From Tetragonia tetragonoides (lineage: Eukaryota; Streptophyta; Magnoliopsida; Caryophyllales; Aizoaceae), in NCBI GenBank assembly GCA_038025085.1, contig CM076147.1, positions 29,675,001 to 29,739,000 of the forward strand: 64,000 bases of DNA, written 5' to 3'. Position numbers and translations under genes: made by a program. Below the pieces are notes generated by a model. The model worked only from the letters and a program-made list of their open reading frames with translations. It was not told the DNA's origin and did not search any database. Shown piece after piece: positions 1 through 11,100 of the stretch (positions are counted from its first letter, which is position 1; each line of letters starts with the position of its first letter).

Positions 1-1700
1 AACTGATCAACTAAGTCCAAAGCATCATCAACAATTAAAAACAACGAACTAGACCCTCTAGACATTTTATTTAAAGCATAAACTACCAAACTATCCATTT
101 CTATAACCACATTTTTGAAGCCATGAGTAAGGCCAAGCTGCAGTCCTGCCACCACTGCTTTGGCTTCACCTATCTCAGCCGCCCATTAGTCACTGAAACC
201 CATCGAAATACCCCGGAGAGGCCACCCATCTGACCCCCTACAGATCATGCCAACCGACGAGCCCAGCTCCCCGTAGGTGCCTACATCAACATTAATTTTC
301 ACAACATCACCACTTGGAGGTACCCACTTACTACATCTTTGAGAACGTTGCCCACGGTCAGCCATGCTCCCTGCCTTCACCTCATCACGATCAAGCTCCA
401 CTAGCAGTTTACCTACATACTCACAGACCTTGGCCGGAGAACGAACCGTCCCTTCAAAAATCCTTTTGTTACGGGCTTCCCAGATGGCCCAAACAGTAAC
501 ACAAAACCTGCGAAAATCCTCGCCACTAAGGACCTCTTTAAGATTCTCAATCCAATCCTTGAAACATCGAACCCCAATGCCACGTCCCAGCTGCAAATCA
601 CTTAACTCCCATACTGATTGTGCCAAAGGACAGTCACGGAGTGCATGAAGACCAGTCTCGAGATGATCAGGACACCCCTCGCCAATCGCTTCCACCCTAC
701 GATGTAAACCTGCTCTTGTAGGAAGAGCCTCATTACCCGCTTGCCAAATAAACATCTTTGTTCTGGGTAGAATATTACACGCCCAGATTTTATTCCACAA
801 TGATAAGTCACAAGATGAAGAAGAGGCCGTCACCTCTGCTAGTTGGGCTTCCATGATGCCATGGTAGGCACTACGCACAGTGAAAAAGCCACGCTTATCC
901 CAACTCCAAGTAGGAATATCCACAGGTAGCCGCGAGCTCAAAGGAATAGAGAGAATTCGATCCACATCAATGGGGAAGAAGTGAGACCTAATTCGCTCTA
1001 GATTCCAAGACTTTGAATCCGCATCAATCAACCAATCCACAGTCAAGTTAGTTGACATATCTCTTCGTGGTGTAATAACGCGATGGGAGCCATTGCCTGC
1101 CAACCAAGGATCAGTCCAAACCTTTATAGTCGAGCCATTCCCAACGCGCCAGAACATCCCTTTGCGAATTACCCATTTTGCCTCACAGATACCCCTCCAC
1201 GAATAACTAGGATTACTCCCTGTTGTAGCTGTCATGAAATCACCATTTGGGTAATATTTAGCTTTCAACATTGCATCCAATAGGCCACCTTCGTCATTCA
1301 ATAAACGCCAAGATTGTTTTGCTAAAAGAGCCCAATTGAAGAATCTCATATCACGCAACCCAAGGCCTCCCTCTTTCTTCGGTTTGCAAAGATTTGCCCA
1401 AGAAATCCAATGAATTTTACGTTCATCTTTTTTCTGGCTCCAAAAAAATTGAGAAAACATAGAACGTACCTCATTAAAAAAGCTTACTGGAAGTTTTAAA
1501 ACACTCATCACATAGGTAGGGACTGCTTGGGCCACCGCCTTTAACATCAACTTCCCTACCCGCCTTAGACAACAATAAGCCTTTCCACCCTTGAAGCTTG
1601 TTCCATAGCCGCTCCTTAATAGTATTACAAATAGCTTTCTTGGAACGCCCGACGGAGGTAGGCAGCCCCAAGTATCTATCATGGCTCTCGACAATATCAA
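1..1700 (-). pseudogene. LINE ORF2 C-terminus: zf-RVT and RNase H domains
   Basis: A 504-residue frame (186-1700) carries the thumb region, then a zinc-binding RVT domain (SLWNKIWACNILPRTKMFIW followed by Cys/His-rich sequence) and the start of an RNase H domain (KINVDVGTYGELGSSVGMICR). One in-frame TAA at about 186-188 interrupts it. Past that stop the same frame continues with WAAEIGEAKAVVAGLQLGL and VVIEMDSLVVYAL, which are RNase H core motifs, until the window ends. The whole is the tail of ORF2. Confidence 0.85.
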
Positions 1701-2861
1701 CCCCTAGCTCACTCGCAATCAAGCTACGAGTCCCTTCACGTGCACCATTGCTAAAGGAGACCTTAGATTTCTCCAAACTCACCTTTTGTCCCGATGCACC
1801 TTGATATAAAGCTAACACCTCTCGGATAACCGTAGTCGCTCCAACAGTAGCTTTGGAGAATAAAATGCTATCATCAGCAAAAAACAAATGAGTTAGAGAA
1901 GGAGCCCCACTACAAATACGAATGCCATGCAACGCCCCCGTCTCCTCTCGTCGCCTAATCAAACCTGAAAACGCCTCCGCACAAAGAATAAATAAATAAG
2001 GTGAGATCGGGTCCCCCTGACGTAGCCCTCGCTTCAGAAAAAATTCCTCCGTCGGGCTCTCGTTAATCAGGACAGAGAAAGACACCGACCTAACACACTG
2101 AAACACCCGATCTACCCAGTGCGCATCAAACCCCAAACATCTCAATACATCCTCCAAAAAATCCCACTCAATGCGATCATAGGCCTTCGCCATATCCAAC
2201 TTGAGGGCAAAAAACCCCTCCGCAGAATTATTATTTTTCATAAAGTGGAAAGTCTCCAAGGCCATCAAAATATTATCTGTTATTAACCTCCCCGGAGTAA
2301 AAGCACTCTGATTCAAGGAAATAATCTTAGACAAGAAAACCTTCAATCGATTCGCCAGTACCTTCTACACCAGCTTGTAATCACATTACACAAACTAATG
2401 GGTCTAAAATCAGTGATAGCCTCTGGATTCTTTTTTTTGGGTATAAGAACAATATACGTAAGATTTAACCCGGTAGGAAAACCACCCCCATTGAATACCT
2501 CAAGCACAAAATGAATAACACCATCACCCACAATATGCCAGTAATTCTGGAAGAAAAGAGGACTCATACCATCCGGCTCCGGGGCCTTAAGTGGATGCAT
2601 CTGACTAAGAGCCAAGCGAACCTCCTCCGCTGTGTACACACGACGCAGGCCTTCATTCATCTCATCCGTCACCCTAGTCCCCAGCCCATCAAGCGCATCC
2701 TCCACGCGAGCTGTGCCCTCCGAAGTAAAAAGAGATGTGAAATAATCATGGGCTATCTTTCCAACAGCCGCATCTCCCCGCCCTATCTCTCCAGAAGGCT
2801 CCTTAAGAGCTTTGATAAAATTCTTTTGCTTACGTGCTGTAGCTTTACGGTGAAAAAATGA
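1474..2861 (-). pseudogene. LINE ORF2: reverse transcriptase domain, frameshifted
   Basis: The reverse transcriptase is split between two frames (about 2343-2861 and 1474-2346). The first part carries the LKAPEPDGM motif (normally LKAPGPDG, so one Gly is changed) and DFRPISLCNV. The second carries SAFTPGRLITDNILMA, KLDMAKAYDRIEWDFL, LRQGDPISPYLFILC, the catalytic FADD box near 1870-1881, and GLPTSVGRSKKA. The order and spacing fit RVT_1 of plant L1 elements. A frameshift near 2345 and another near 1560 break the chain. No function is expected. Confidence 0.88.
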
Positions 2862-2885
2862 AGTATTTTTATCACCAGAAAAAAG

Positions 2886-3926
2886 CTAAAGGACACGAGA
2901 ACGTTGCCTCCAGTATAACTCCTCCTCCCTTACTAGTCCTTCAATATCACGTAACACTCTCCTTCTGTTTTCAACCTGGGTAGCAAAAATACCAGGCTTA
3001 TTCAGACTTCTCAGCTTCTTCCTCTTGCGCCTCAAATCACGGAATAGCGCCCCACACTCACCATCACTCCACTGCCCCAGTTCTTCTGCACAGTACACAA
3101 TTTTCTCAATGGCCGTCGGGCCACCAAGGAACCATAAATCACGGACCACCTCTTCACATTTACCACTCTCCGTCCAAAGTTGTTCAAAGCGAAAAAGCTT
3201 TGATCTCCTAGTATCGTGGTCCTCACTGCAGAGGTGGAGTTTAAGGGGCGAATGGTCAGAAAGCTCTCGTTCCAAATGAAAAAGCCTTGCACTTGGGAAC
3301 AGGTCTAACCACCCATCAGTGACCATTGCTCGGTCAAGTCTGGACTGCACATTATCATCCCCAGGCCTACCGTTATCATAAGTAAACACAGGACCTGAGA
3401 ACCTTATGTCACGCAACCCGCATTGATCCACTGCATTACGAAAGAGCTGCATTTGTCTGTGTGGCCTCTCATTACGACCACTCATTTCATTTGCAAACAA
3501 AATTTCATTAAAATCCCCCATGCATAGCCATGGTTCCGTTCTCCCGTTTGCCAATAATCCTAGTAACTCCCAAGACAAATGGCGATTTGTGACCTCCAGC
3601 CACCCATAGAAGCCGGTAAACCTCCATGCAGAGTCACCCAAACCACCATCCATAAGCACATCAATATGGTGCATTGATTGCGAGAGGAGAGTAACAATTA
3701 ATCCTCTCTTGCACAACAATGTAAGCCCACCCGAGCGCCCCGCGCTATCAACAAACAACCCATCAAAATCACTAAGTTTCTCCTGAATAGGTAACATTTC
3801 ACGTCCGCTTAATTTCGTTTCACATAAGAACAAAACGGACGGGGCCTCTCTCCGCACAAGGTCACGGATCAAAGCAACTGCTCGAGGGTTGCCCAGCCCT
3901 CAGCAGTTGATACTTAGGCAACTCAT
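2886..3926 (-). pseudogene. LINE ORF2 N-terminus: APE-type endonuclease domain
   Basis: The first part of ORF2. A start codon at 3924-3926 opens a frame reading MSCLSINC, then a TGA stop, then GLGNPRAVALIRDL. This matches the 'WNCRGLGNP' opening of plant LINE endonucleases, with the Arg codon turned into TGA. Downstream are the catalytic-type motifs LCETKL (metal-binding Glu), GDFNEI (Asp/Asn) and LSDHSPL (Ser-Asp-His), in the expected order. The frame stops at about 2886, before the reverse transcriptase. This domain nicks target DNA in functional relatives. Here it is disabled by the early stop and the following break. Confidence 0.85.
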
Positions 3927-5304
3927 TGCTCCCGGCGGAATCGGTCATCGCCGATTCGGGACATAAACCCATCTCCCCAGATACTTGACCATCAAACTCA
4001 CCTACATCACGATGAATTTTAGTTGCTCTCCCCTCTACATTATGCATAACCACATCAACATCAGTACCCGCCCTATCTCGCTTACCCCCGACCTCAAGCT
4101 GGGGATTAATACTATTAACAGTATTTTGAACATTCAAGCTACCCTTTTCTCGTGCCCTACGAAACCATTTACGATGTCCGCCCTGAGCAGCCCTCTTACG
4201 GGGCTCCGTAACCTCTGCCTCAGCCCTCACCTCCTTCCCCTTCTTATCCCCCAAAGACAAGGAGTCAAGATTTGTAATAACCTCACCTGCCGCAGCTACA
4301 CTCTCAACACTTCGCTTCTCACCAACAACTGCAGGCTCCCTACACACACTATCCACAGGCTGAGTATCCTGCGCACACTCCTTCCCACTGTCCACACTAG
4401 CAGAATGTGTAGAGCCCCCCTGACTAGGCTGATTCGCATCAGCAGTTGTATCGCCGAAGTCAATATTTCGTCGACATGAATCAGTTTTATCACCCTCCAG
4501 CTCGGCAAAAAGACGCTTCTCCTTCTCCTTAACCATAAGCGGTTGTTTCCAAACCATTTTATTCAGAGTAGCCCGAAGCCATGGCCCATACTGTAGGCCA
4601 ACCTCTGTAATCTCTTCCTCCCCAAACTCCTCACACTCTTTATCCATGTGGCCAATGATACCACAAGCATAACAATAGGTAGGGAGGAAGCGATATTTGA
4701 ATTGAAGCCATTCCTCCTTCGCATCCTCAAACGCCATCTTCATACCTCTACGAAGAGGCTTAGTAATGTCAACTTCCACTCTCAAATTCATAGCTTTATC
4801 CCAGCCAAAGTCATTGGATGGATTAAACGCAATAAAATTTCCAATCTTGTTCCCAATCAGTTTCGCAATCTCTAGAGCCCCAAACGAAACATTAAGAACT
4901 TTAACCCAAAACTGTGCCCTATCAAAAGTGAGGTCATCAGGTTTATCTGAGCCCTTAATCTCGCGAAGCGCCAAGAGATGGCTATCGAATAACCAAGGTT
5001 CATGATCCAAGACAAACTTCCTATCGCCTTCACTGAAGAACTGGAACAGAAAGGTACGAGCATTCAAGTCCTTGATAACCAGATTTTTCCGAGGTCGGAA
5101 AATCTTCTCTATGGTATCTTTAAACGTACGTCGGTTAAATGGTTTTTGAGTCATTAACCGACCTGCAAGGCTCCATGAAATTCGCTTATTTTCTTCATTC
5201 AATCTCCTTCCTCTCGCCACCACAACAGTATCCTCATCCTCCGTCAGTCGCAATTTCTCCGGTTCTTTTACTGATCTTGCAGCCATAGTTCCGCTCACCA
5301 CCAC
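3862..5304 (-). CDS. LINE ORF1: Gag-like nucleic-acid-binding protein (DUF4283-type plus zinc knuckle)
   Basis: An uninterrupted 480-residue frame. Residues about 40-200 resemble the DUF4283 domain of plant LINE ORF1 proteins, including the 'FLFQFFSEGDRKFVLDHEPW' stretch. A CX2CX4HX4C zinc knuckle (CYACGIIGHMDKEC) lies at about residues 210-223. The C-terminal half is acidic, serine-rich and of low complexity. ORF1 proteins of this class bind the element's RNA and chaperone it during target-primed reverse transcription; that is family knowledge, not something shown here. The frame is intact while ORF2 is not. The methionine at 5304 is the first in frame; a second Met seven codons in (MAARS) is an equally good start. 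Its 3' end overlaps the likely ORF2 start at 3926 by about 65 nt in another frame. Confidence 0.85.
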   Translation of the reverse strand: MVVSGTMAARSVKEPEKLRLTEDEDTVVVARGRRLNEENKRISWSLAGRLMTQKPFNRRTFKDTIEKIFRPRKNLVIKDLNARTFLFQFFSEGDRKFVLDHEPWLFDSHLLALREIKGSDKPDDLTFDRAQFWVKVLNVSFGALEIAKLIGNKIGNFIAFNPSNDFGWDKAMNLRVEVDITKPLRRGMKMAFEDAKEEWLQFKYRFLPTYCYACGIIGHMDKECEEFGEEEITEVGLQYGPWLRATLNKMVWKQPLMVKEKEKRLFAELEGDKTDSCRRNIDFGDTTADANQPSQGGSTHSASVDSGKECAQDTQPVDSVCREPAVVGEKRSVESVAAAGEVITNLDSLSLGDKKGKEVRAEAEVTEPRKRAAQGGHRKWFRRAREKGSLNVQNTVNSINPQLEVGGKRDRAGTDVDVVMHNVEGRATKIHRDVGEFDGQVSGEMGLCPESAMTDSAGSNELPKYQLLRAGQPSSSCFDP

Positions 5305-5689
5305 GAAACCCTAACCCTAGGATCCCAAACACAACTTAACAGAGATTATCAAGGCATAGAGATCAAAGAAATCAATTTCCCTAACATTAATATCCCTCAC
5401 ACCGAGGTAAATCAAGAACAATCTGTCACTACAGGTGTTCAGCGCCTCTCACCTAACCCTAGGGTTGAGAGAGTTTTTTATATGGTGTGAAGATAGTTTA
5501 TTTGCTAGCTTAGTTAGTTAAACTCTTGGAGCTTAATCTAGTCTATGTGACTTTCTTCCTCGATCCCTTTCCCTCCATTTCCTGATCACCCTTTTTATTA
5601 TCTTCCTCATGAACATTTTTCTATGAATTAAATAAACCAAAATGAAACTATAGATATAGCTTCAATTCAGAATTTCATATAGAGTCCTA

Positions 5690-5790
5690 ATTTGGAAAGG
5701 ATGAAAGGGGGATTGATAAACTCAAAATCCTAAAAACTAGGCTAAAGAGGGTCTTAAACAATTATGGTTGTAATATGGAAAACAAAGAAA
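5690..5790. repeat. Dispersed repeat also found at 59765-59865
   Basis: The stretch containing 'gataaactcaaaatcctaaa' and 'ggctaaagagggtcttaaac' recurs near 59810-59860 in the same orientation with few differences. The second copy lies at the start of block C, so this may be a fragment of the same duplicated unit. The rest of 5480-5945 shows no gene. Confidence 0.6.
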
Positions 5791-5949
5791 ATGAAGTCGT
5801 TCGGAATTGTCAAATCTCAAGTGCTTGATAGTATTACATTAAAATACTGTCTCATGTTTTAGATTCGTTTATTGTTGAACTTGATATCGTTTGTAAATGC
5901 CGTATGACCTATTAATATTGGAATTTCAATTTTCCCTAAAAAAAAGGAA

Positions 5950-6115
5950 AAACAGTTATGGATTGCACTAATCCAAGTGAATAATAAAAGACCTCCAGCT
6001 AATACAAATTACAACCATGCTAAAAACACCTTGTTCATCTCAACGCCTTGTTTAGCCAAGTGATCTGCCAAATAATTACAACTTCCATTAAACTTAAGTA
6101 AATGGTCTTTGAGTT
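5950..6115 (-). pseudogene. LINE RNase H tail relic
   Basis: On the minus strand a short frame reads CNYLADHLAKQGVEMNKVFL and ends in a stop. The 'N.LAD.LAK.G' pattern is the end of the RNase H domain in plant LINE ORF2. Nothing recognisable lies upstream of it, so it is a 5'-truncated or eroded fragment unrelated to the LINE at 1-5480. Confidence 0.45.
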
Positions 6116-6469
6116 CTTATATTCTGCAGCACATAATTACTTTGCTTGTATTGGTATAAGATAGAAACAAATAAACTGTCAATGTTGACATTCTGTTATG
6201 GAATTGCAATTGCGAAAATAGAAAAGCAAGATTCGATTCATATAATGTATTGATGTCCAGTTGACGAAATTGGTTCACTCTTAAAGACTTAAAGTTCACT
6301 TGATTTTTATTGAAATACAATATAATTTTCCCTTCTCTATACTTGAATAAAAATCAAGTATACATATTGATCAAAGAGTTTGATTGCTTGCATTGTAATT
6401 ATTGTATGCTTCATTTGAATAATGTAAACTTGCAAGTAACAAAATCTATATAATCTATAAAATAGATGA

Positions 6470-7020
6470 ACTAATTTATATAGCATAAGAACATAAAAAC
6501 ATTGGCATACCAACATTAAGTATAGAAATACTTTGAAACTATGACCTCCTGGATTATGTAACATATGAGGTGAGTTAATTAAAAATTAATTAAAAATTAA
6601 TTAAAATTGATAATAAAAGTTTTATATTATATAAGATGCCCCCCTATAAAATACACAAAACTTATATAAGACGGTCTTTTCGTAACTTTTGATGAGATAG
6701 GGGTCACTTTTCAATGAAGTAAGTATCACTACTTATCATAAGTGAAATCTACATTGCTAAAAATTGACCCCATTTTTCTGTGAGTTGGTCTCACACAAGA
6801 CTTGTTGTGTTAAACATTAGTAATCTTATTATATATTTATATGACATTCATGATATTAAATGGATTATATTAATATTTATCCATATACTACGTACTAATA
6901 TTTTTTCAAAAGTGAAAATTACACTTTGATTTTTCAATGAGATTAATAATCACGTCATATTAATTTTATTATATAATCACAGTCCGTACAACGCACGGGC
7001 ATCCACCTAGTACTCGTATA
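6470..7020 (-). mobile_element. Helitron-like non-autonomous element, paralogue of 60506-60900
   Basis: Read on the minus strand this block matches 60506-60900 (plus strand) almost end to end. It begins with 'actaggtggatgcccgtgcg' and the short palindromic 'cgtgcgttg..acgg' motif typical of plant Helitron 5' ends. The copy here is interrupted by a ~140-160 bp MITE absent from the other copy. Assignment to Helitrons rests only on the terminal motif; no Rep/helicase gene and no certain 3' hairpin were found. Confidence 0.4.
6652..6810. mobile_element. Short TIR MITE, copy 1 of a 3-member family
   Basis: The core 6661-6799 (139 bp) starts cttatataagacgg and ends with the inverted cttgtgtgagacc. 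The imperfect TIR extends outward through acacaa. Two more copies of the same 139-bp core length are at 54601-54739 (inverted) and 61864-62002. The Helitron-like paralogue at 60506-60900 lacks it, giving an empty-site comparison. Confidence 0.65.
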
Positions 7021-7282
7021 AGAACTAGAAGTAGGTTTGCAAGGATAAAAAAGAAAAAGGCAAAGAATGGGAGAATTATTGAAGAATGAAGATGGTGTAC
7101 CAATAATTAAAAATGAAAAGAAATATTAAAATAGAAACCAAAAATTTTGGCAAGTTGGAGCATGCATCAGTTACTAAATGTGGGATTGGGGAAATGATTA
7201 AAGGAAAGAATGCACTCAGATAATTTTGTTTATTTGTTTCTTTCTTTGGTTATACACTTGGAATTGCAATAAAATTCTAATG

Positions 7283-7470
7283 GTGACTATAGTGCTTTGT
7301 AAAGGTGCATTTAGCAAAGAGATCACTAGCTTGAGACTGCACTAATCTATTCATTTGATCAGCCAAATTTTTTTCCCTATATAAAGTAGCCTTCTCGCTT
7401 AGCTTTTTATAACCACAGCTGAAGTGAGACAATTAAGTTTGATCAGAGTGGCTTAGTTAAGGGTGAAATA
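7283..7470 (+). promoter_or_regulatory. Promoter and 5' leader of MLP gene 1
   Basis: A TATA box (tatataaa, 7378-7385) lies about 90 bp before the start codon. The stretch from 7283 is nearly identical to 23838-24023 upstream of MLP gene 2, so promoter and gene were duplicated together. The shared part begins with 'tagtgctttgtaaaggtgca'. Confidence 0.75.
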
Positions 7471-8315
7471 ATGGCTGACATTCAAGTGGCTGAAGGGCAA
7501 ATAGAGATCAAATCTCATGCTGATAAGTTTTTTAATGTTTGGGCTTACAAAACACGCCAGGTTGCTAAGATGTCCTCTGACAAGATCTCTATGGTGGAGT
7601 TACATGAGGGAAACTGGGGCAAGGTTGGTAGTGTCAACACTTGGCACTACATTGCGCGTAAGGTTCTGTTTTCCTCAACTTAATTTAGTTTACTATATAG
7701 TTCAGTTCAGTTTAGTTCATGTGAAAACTTATTCATCACTCAGATAATTTTTTATTCCAAAACAAATTCATGATGATAATTGTGTCACTGGAAAGATTTT
7801 AAAACTTACTTTCAAATGAGTCTAGTAATCAATATATATGGAGGAGTATCAAATGGTTAAATGTCAAGTTTTAAAAATCGGTTCAGTTTTATCCAGGTAA
7901 AAAGAACGAATCCTGAGTATAATAACTTTATTTGAGCATAATACTTCCAACAGGTCCATTGCTTATGATATTTTTACTAACAGAACAACATTATTAGCTA
8001 GTATATGCCCATCTTTAATATCTTGATGGATGTGTATGTGCAGTAGGAAAACATGATTCCATCACAACAAAAATTGCGGAGGTAGATGAAAACAACAGGT
8101 CTATTGCTTATGACTGTCTTGATGGGTATATCTTGAAGAATGAATACAAGAGCCTTAAAGCAAATATCCAAATTATTCCAAAGGGTAAGCATAGCATTGT
8201 GAAATGGAGCATGTACTATGAGAAGATGAATGAGGATGTTCTAGACGCAGATGTATATGTGGACCTTCTGCTTAGTTGTGCAAAAGACATGGATGCTTAT
8301 ATCTTCAATGCTTAA
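7471..8315 (+). CDS. Major latex protein (MLP)-like protein, Bet v 1 superfamily, gene 1
   Basis: Two exons, 7471-7657 and 8044-8315, joined across a GT-AG intron of 386 bp that splits a codon after its first base. The product is 152 residues, the usual MLP length. It opens with MADIQVAEGQIEIKS and carries the glycine-rich loop HEGNWGKVG at about residues 47-55, then the second-exon pattern IIPKGKHSIVKWSMYYEKMN and a C-terminal KDMDAYIFNA helix. Bet v 1-fold proteins form a hydrophobic cavity that binds small lipophilic ligands in the cytosol; MLPs are linked to stress and defence responses. The ligand here is unknown. Splice signals, frame and stop are all intact. The paralogue at 24024-24679 has the same intron position and phase. 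The intron holds a MITE-like insertion missing from gene 2. Confidence 0.92.
7662..7918 (+). mobile_element. MITE-like insertion in the MLP gene 1 intron (ttcagttcag family)
   Basis: The MLP gene 2 intron reads from gtaag directly into 'taataactttgagcataata'. In gene 1 about 250 bp separate the same two points. The insert contains tagttcagttcagtttagttc near one end and ggttcagttttatcc near the other. It resembles segments at 53990-54265 and 55274-55556. The ends are only weakly inverted, so the exact limits are approximate. Confidence 0.6.
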
Positions 8316-9460
8316 TGCCGTTGTGTGCAGTGGCTGATCATGGTTTCGTAGACTTAAGTTGAAACCTCAACTATCTATCTATCTATCTAGATGTGTGCTA
8401 TACTTGTGTTGTGGCATTTAAACAAAGTATGATCCACCTGATCACCTATGAACCAAAACACTCCAATAAGTAAGGGAGTACTATACCACTTATCTTCTCA
8501 GTTCTTGAGACTCGTTTACTTGATGACAATGTAATCACAGTAGTTCACCTATGTGATAATTACATTAGAGGATGAAATCAATTCCACAATTCCCATCTAT
8601 CTTCTTTATCCTTCCTTTTCTATCACTCTTTCACTGTATAAAATAGCAAGAATTAAGTTATAATCACCATTGCTAGCAAGTAAACGCCACCTAAAAAATT
8701 AAATACCAGCATAAATTAACACGCACAATACCCAGGTTATATTCTCTTAATAATAAGAAGAAATTCAAGTACAAGAAGTAAATCAATCAACATGCAACCA
8801 ATTCTACATGGAAACCTCCTCTTAACAATAGAAATGAACAAGGCCCCTAGTCACTTGGTGGAATAATGTTAGCTTTCTTGTTATATTCAACTAGTGTGCA
8901 TGCCTATCAGCTCTTTTTGATTTTTTTTTGTTGTAAATTTAATGTTTTCTAATGGGTTGCATTGCTTCTAACTTTGTTGTAATAATTTTTCTTTTTTTTT
9001 TTGTGCTAATTTTGTGATTAACTGGTAAATAAAACTAAAACAACACCAATGCGGGATTTGGAGAGGTTCATCCACGACATGACTCTTAATTTGTTTAGGG
9101 TAAATATTAGAATGTTGGGGGGAGGGATGCCTTCAAGTCATGTAATAGTCATTCATTGGCCGTGTATTAGCCAATGACAAAAAAAAGTCATTCATAGGCT
9201 TGTCGTGCCTTTATAAAAGTTAGAGGTATTAAATATAAAATGCACTAAATGCCATTTTTTGCCGCATTATGATTCTACTTATTATGATTAGTCATACTAT
9301 AAACATTGATCTATATTTGACTGAGTGTTTAGAAAACGATTATAAGCCTTCTATTAGCAAACTTGAGAATACTCTGTTATAAAGTTCTTGTACCAAAGAT
9401 TATTATAGTAAACAATGGATCAAAAAGAACTAAGTACATAAAAAATTTATTGAACAAAAT
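8316..9460. other. MLP gene 1 downstream region, no further gene
   Basis: The part to about 8520 matches the region after MLP gene 2 (24680-24870), including 'gatccacctgatcacctatg'. A (tcta)n run lies at about 8366-8391. From 8520 to 9460 the sequence is AT-rich with T runs and no coding frame of note. Confidence 0.7.
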
Positions 9461-9469
9461 CTGGGTGGC

Positions 9470-11100
9470 CCATGTCCCAGCGCTCAGCGAGCGCCATGTC
9501 TCAAGTCTCATCGCCCAAGTCCTAAGTCCCATTGGTGAAATCGGAGTGCAGGGATGCGGATGACCATCCTGAGGCACCGGATCGGAGGTCCTCTAAGGTG
9601 ACGATAGAACACCCGGAAAATTTTGGCAAAGACGGAAACCAGGCCCCGATAAGCCGAAAATCAAAGGCTATAATCCACGTTTTTTACCTGTCTGGGAGGC
9701 CCCGGAACGAAGGTGGATATTTTCGCACCAAATCGCACTAGATACCCTTAGGGAGTATAAGAGACCCCCATGGTCCGTTATCGGGTCCCTAATAGGCTTG
9801 TAAGGGTGTTTTTATAGGGCACCAATGTAAGGGCCAAAACACTGAAGATATGAGTGATACCGAAGTTCAGGAATCCGGATGACCCTCCTGGGCCACCAAG
9901 GGTCCTCTTGGGACATGATAGACACTCCGCAGAAGTTTGGGCAAAAATGACACTCGCCACCCCGGAAGTCGAAAACGAAGGCTATAATCCACGTTTTTTT
10001 AGCTTCCGGGAGGCCCCGGAACGAGGGTGAATATTTTCGCACCACATCGCAAGGGATACCCTTAGGGAATATAAGAGGCCCTCGAGGTCCTTTATCGGGT
10101 CTCTAATAGGCTTGTAAGGGCGTTTTTACGGGACACCAATGTAAGGGTTCGAACACTAAAGACATGGGTGATATCGAAGTTCGGGGATCCGGATGAGCCT
10201 CACGGGGCACCGAGGATCCTCTAGTGTCATAATAGACCCCCCGGAGAAGTTTCGGCAAAACTGACACCCGGACCCCTTGAAGCCGAAAACGAAGGCTACA
10301 ATCCACGTTTATTGGGCTTCCGGGAGGCTCCGGAACGAAGGTGTATATTTTCGCACCACATTGCATGGAACACCCCTGGAGGAAATGGGAGGCCATCGGG
10401 GTCGCTTATCCGGTCCCTGATAGGCTTGGAATGACGGTTTCGGCACACTAGTGTACATAAGAGTTGGAACACTAAAGACATGGATGATATCAAAGTTCGG
10501 GAATCCGAATGATCCTCCCGGAGCACCTAGGGTACTCTAAGGTGATGATAGAGACCCCAGAAAAGTTTGGGCAAAAATGACATCGGGCCCCGTGAAGTCT
10601 AAAACGAATGCTATAATCCACGTTTTTTGGGCTTTGAGGAGGCCCTGAAACGAAGGTGTATAGTTTTTCACCACATCGCACGGAACCCCCCTAGGGGACA
10701 TGGGAGGCATTTGGGGACGCTTATCCGGTCCCTGATAGGCTTGGAATGCCGTTTTATGGGACATTGGTGTAAGAGTCGTCGCAACACTAAAGGCATAGGT
10801 GATTTCGAATTTCGGGGATCCAGATGACCCTCACGGGGACCGAGGGTCCTCAATGGTCATGGTAGACCCCCTGGAGAAGTTTGGGCAAAAATGACACCCG
10901 AGCCCCGAGAAGCCGAAAACGAAGACTATAATCCACGTTATTTGAGCTTCCAGGAGGCCCCGTAACGAAGGTGGGTATTTTCGCACCACATCGCACGGGA
11001 CACCCCTATGGGACATGGGAGACCCACGAGGTAGGTTATCGAGTTCTTGGTAAGCTTGAAGGGCCTATTACTGGACATCGGAGGCTAATCCACGGTTTTT
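9470..11100. repeat. Satellite-like tandem array, ~315-bp monomer, about five units
   Basis: The same landmarks recur in order. The 'ggatgaccctcc'-like point occurs at about 9558, 9877, 10191, 10507 and 10822, giving spacings of 319, 314, 316 and 315 bp. Each unit also carries ataatccacgtt, ttttcgcacca and taggcttg. Units differ by perhaps 10-20 per cent by eye. The array is clearly more GC-rich than its surroundings. Open frames in it are repeats of the same non-coding text. No known satellite name could be assigned. Confidence 0.85.

Larger units (their letters stand above)
1..5480 (-). mobile_element. L1-type LINE retrotransposon, degenerate, 3' end outside the window
   Basis: A non-LTR retrotransposon read on the minus strand. 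In order it holds a 5' untranslated stretch (about 5305-5480), ORF1 with a zinc knuckle, then ORF2 with endonuclease, reverse transcriptase, zinc-binding and RNase H domains. RNase H is still being read at base 1, so the 3' end and poly(A) tail lie beyond the left edge. ORF2 is broken by frameshifts and stops, so the copy cannot be autonomous. The 5' limit is uncertain because no target-site duplication could be matched. Confidence 0.9.

Noticed and set aside
3985..4479. 164-codon plus-strand frame
   Set aside because: Antisense of the intact LINE ORF1; no recognisable motif.
9470..11100. CRISPR-like array
   Set aside because: The whole 315-bp unit repeats, with no spacers; this is plant nuclear DNA.
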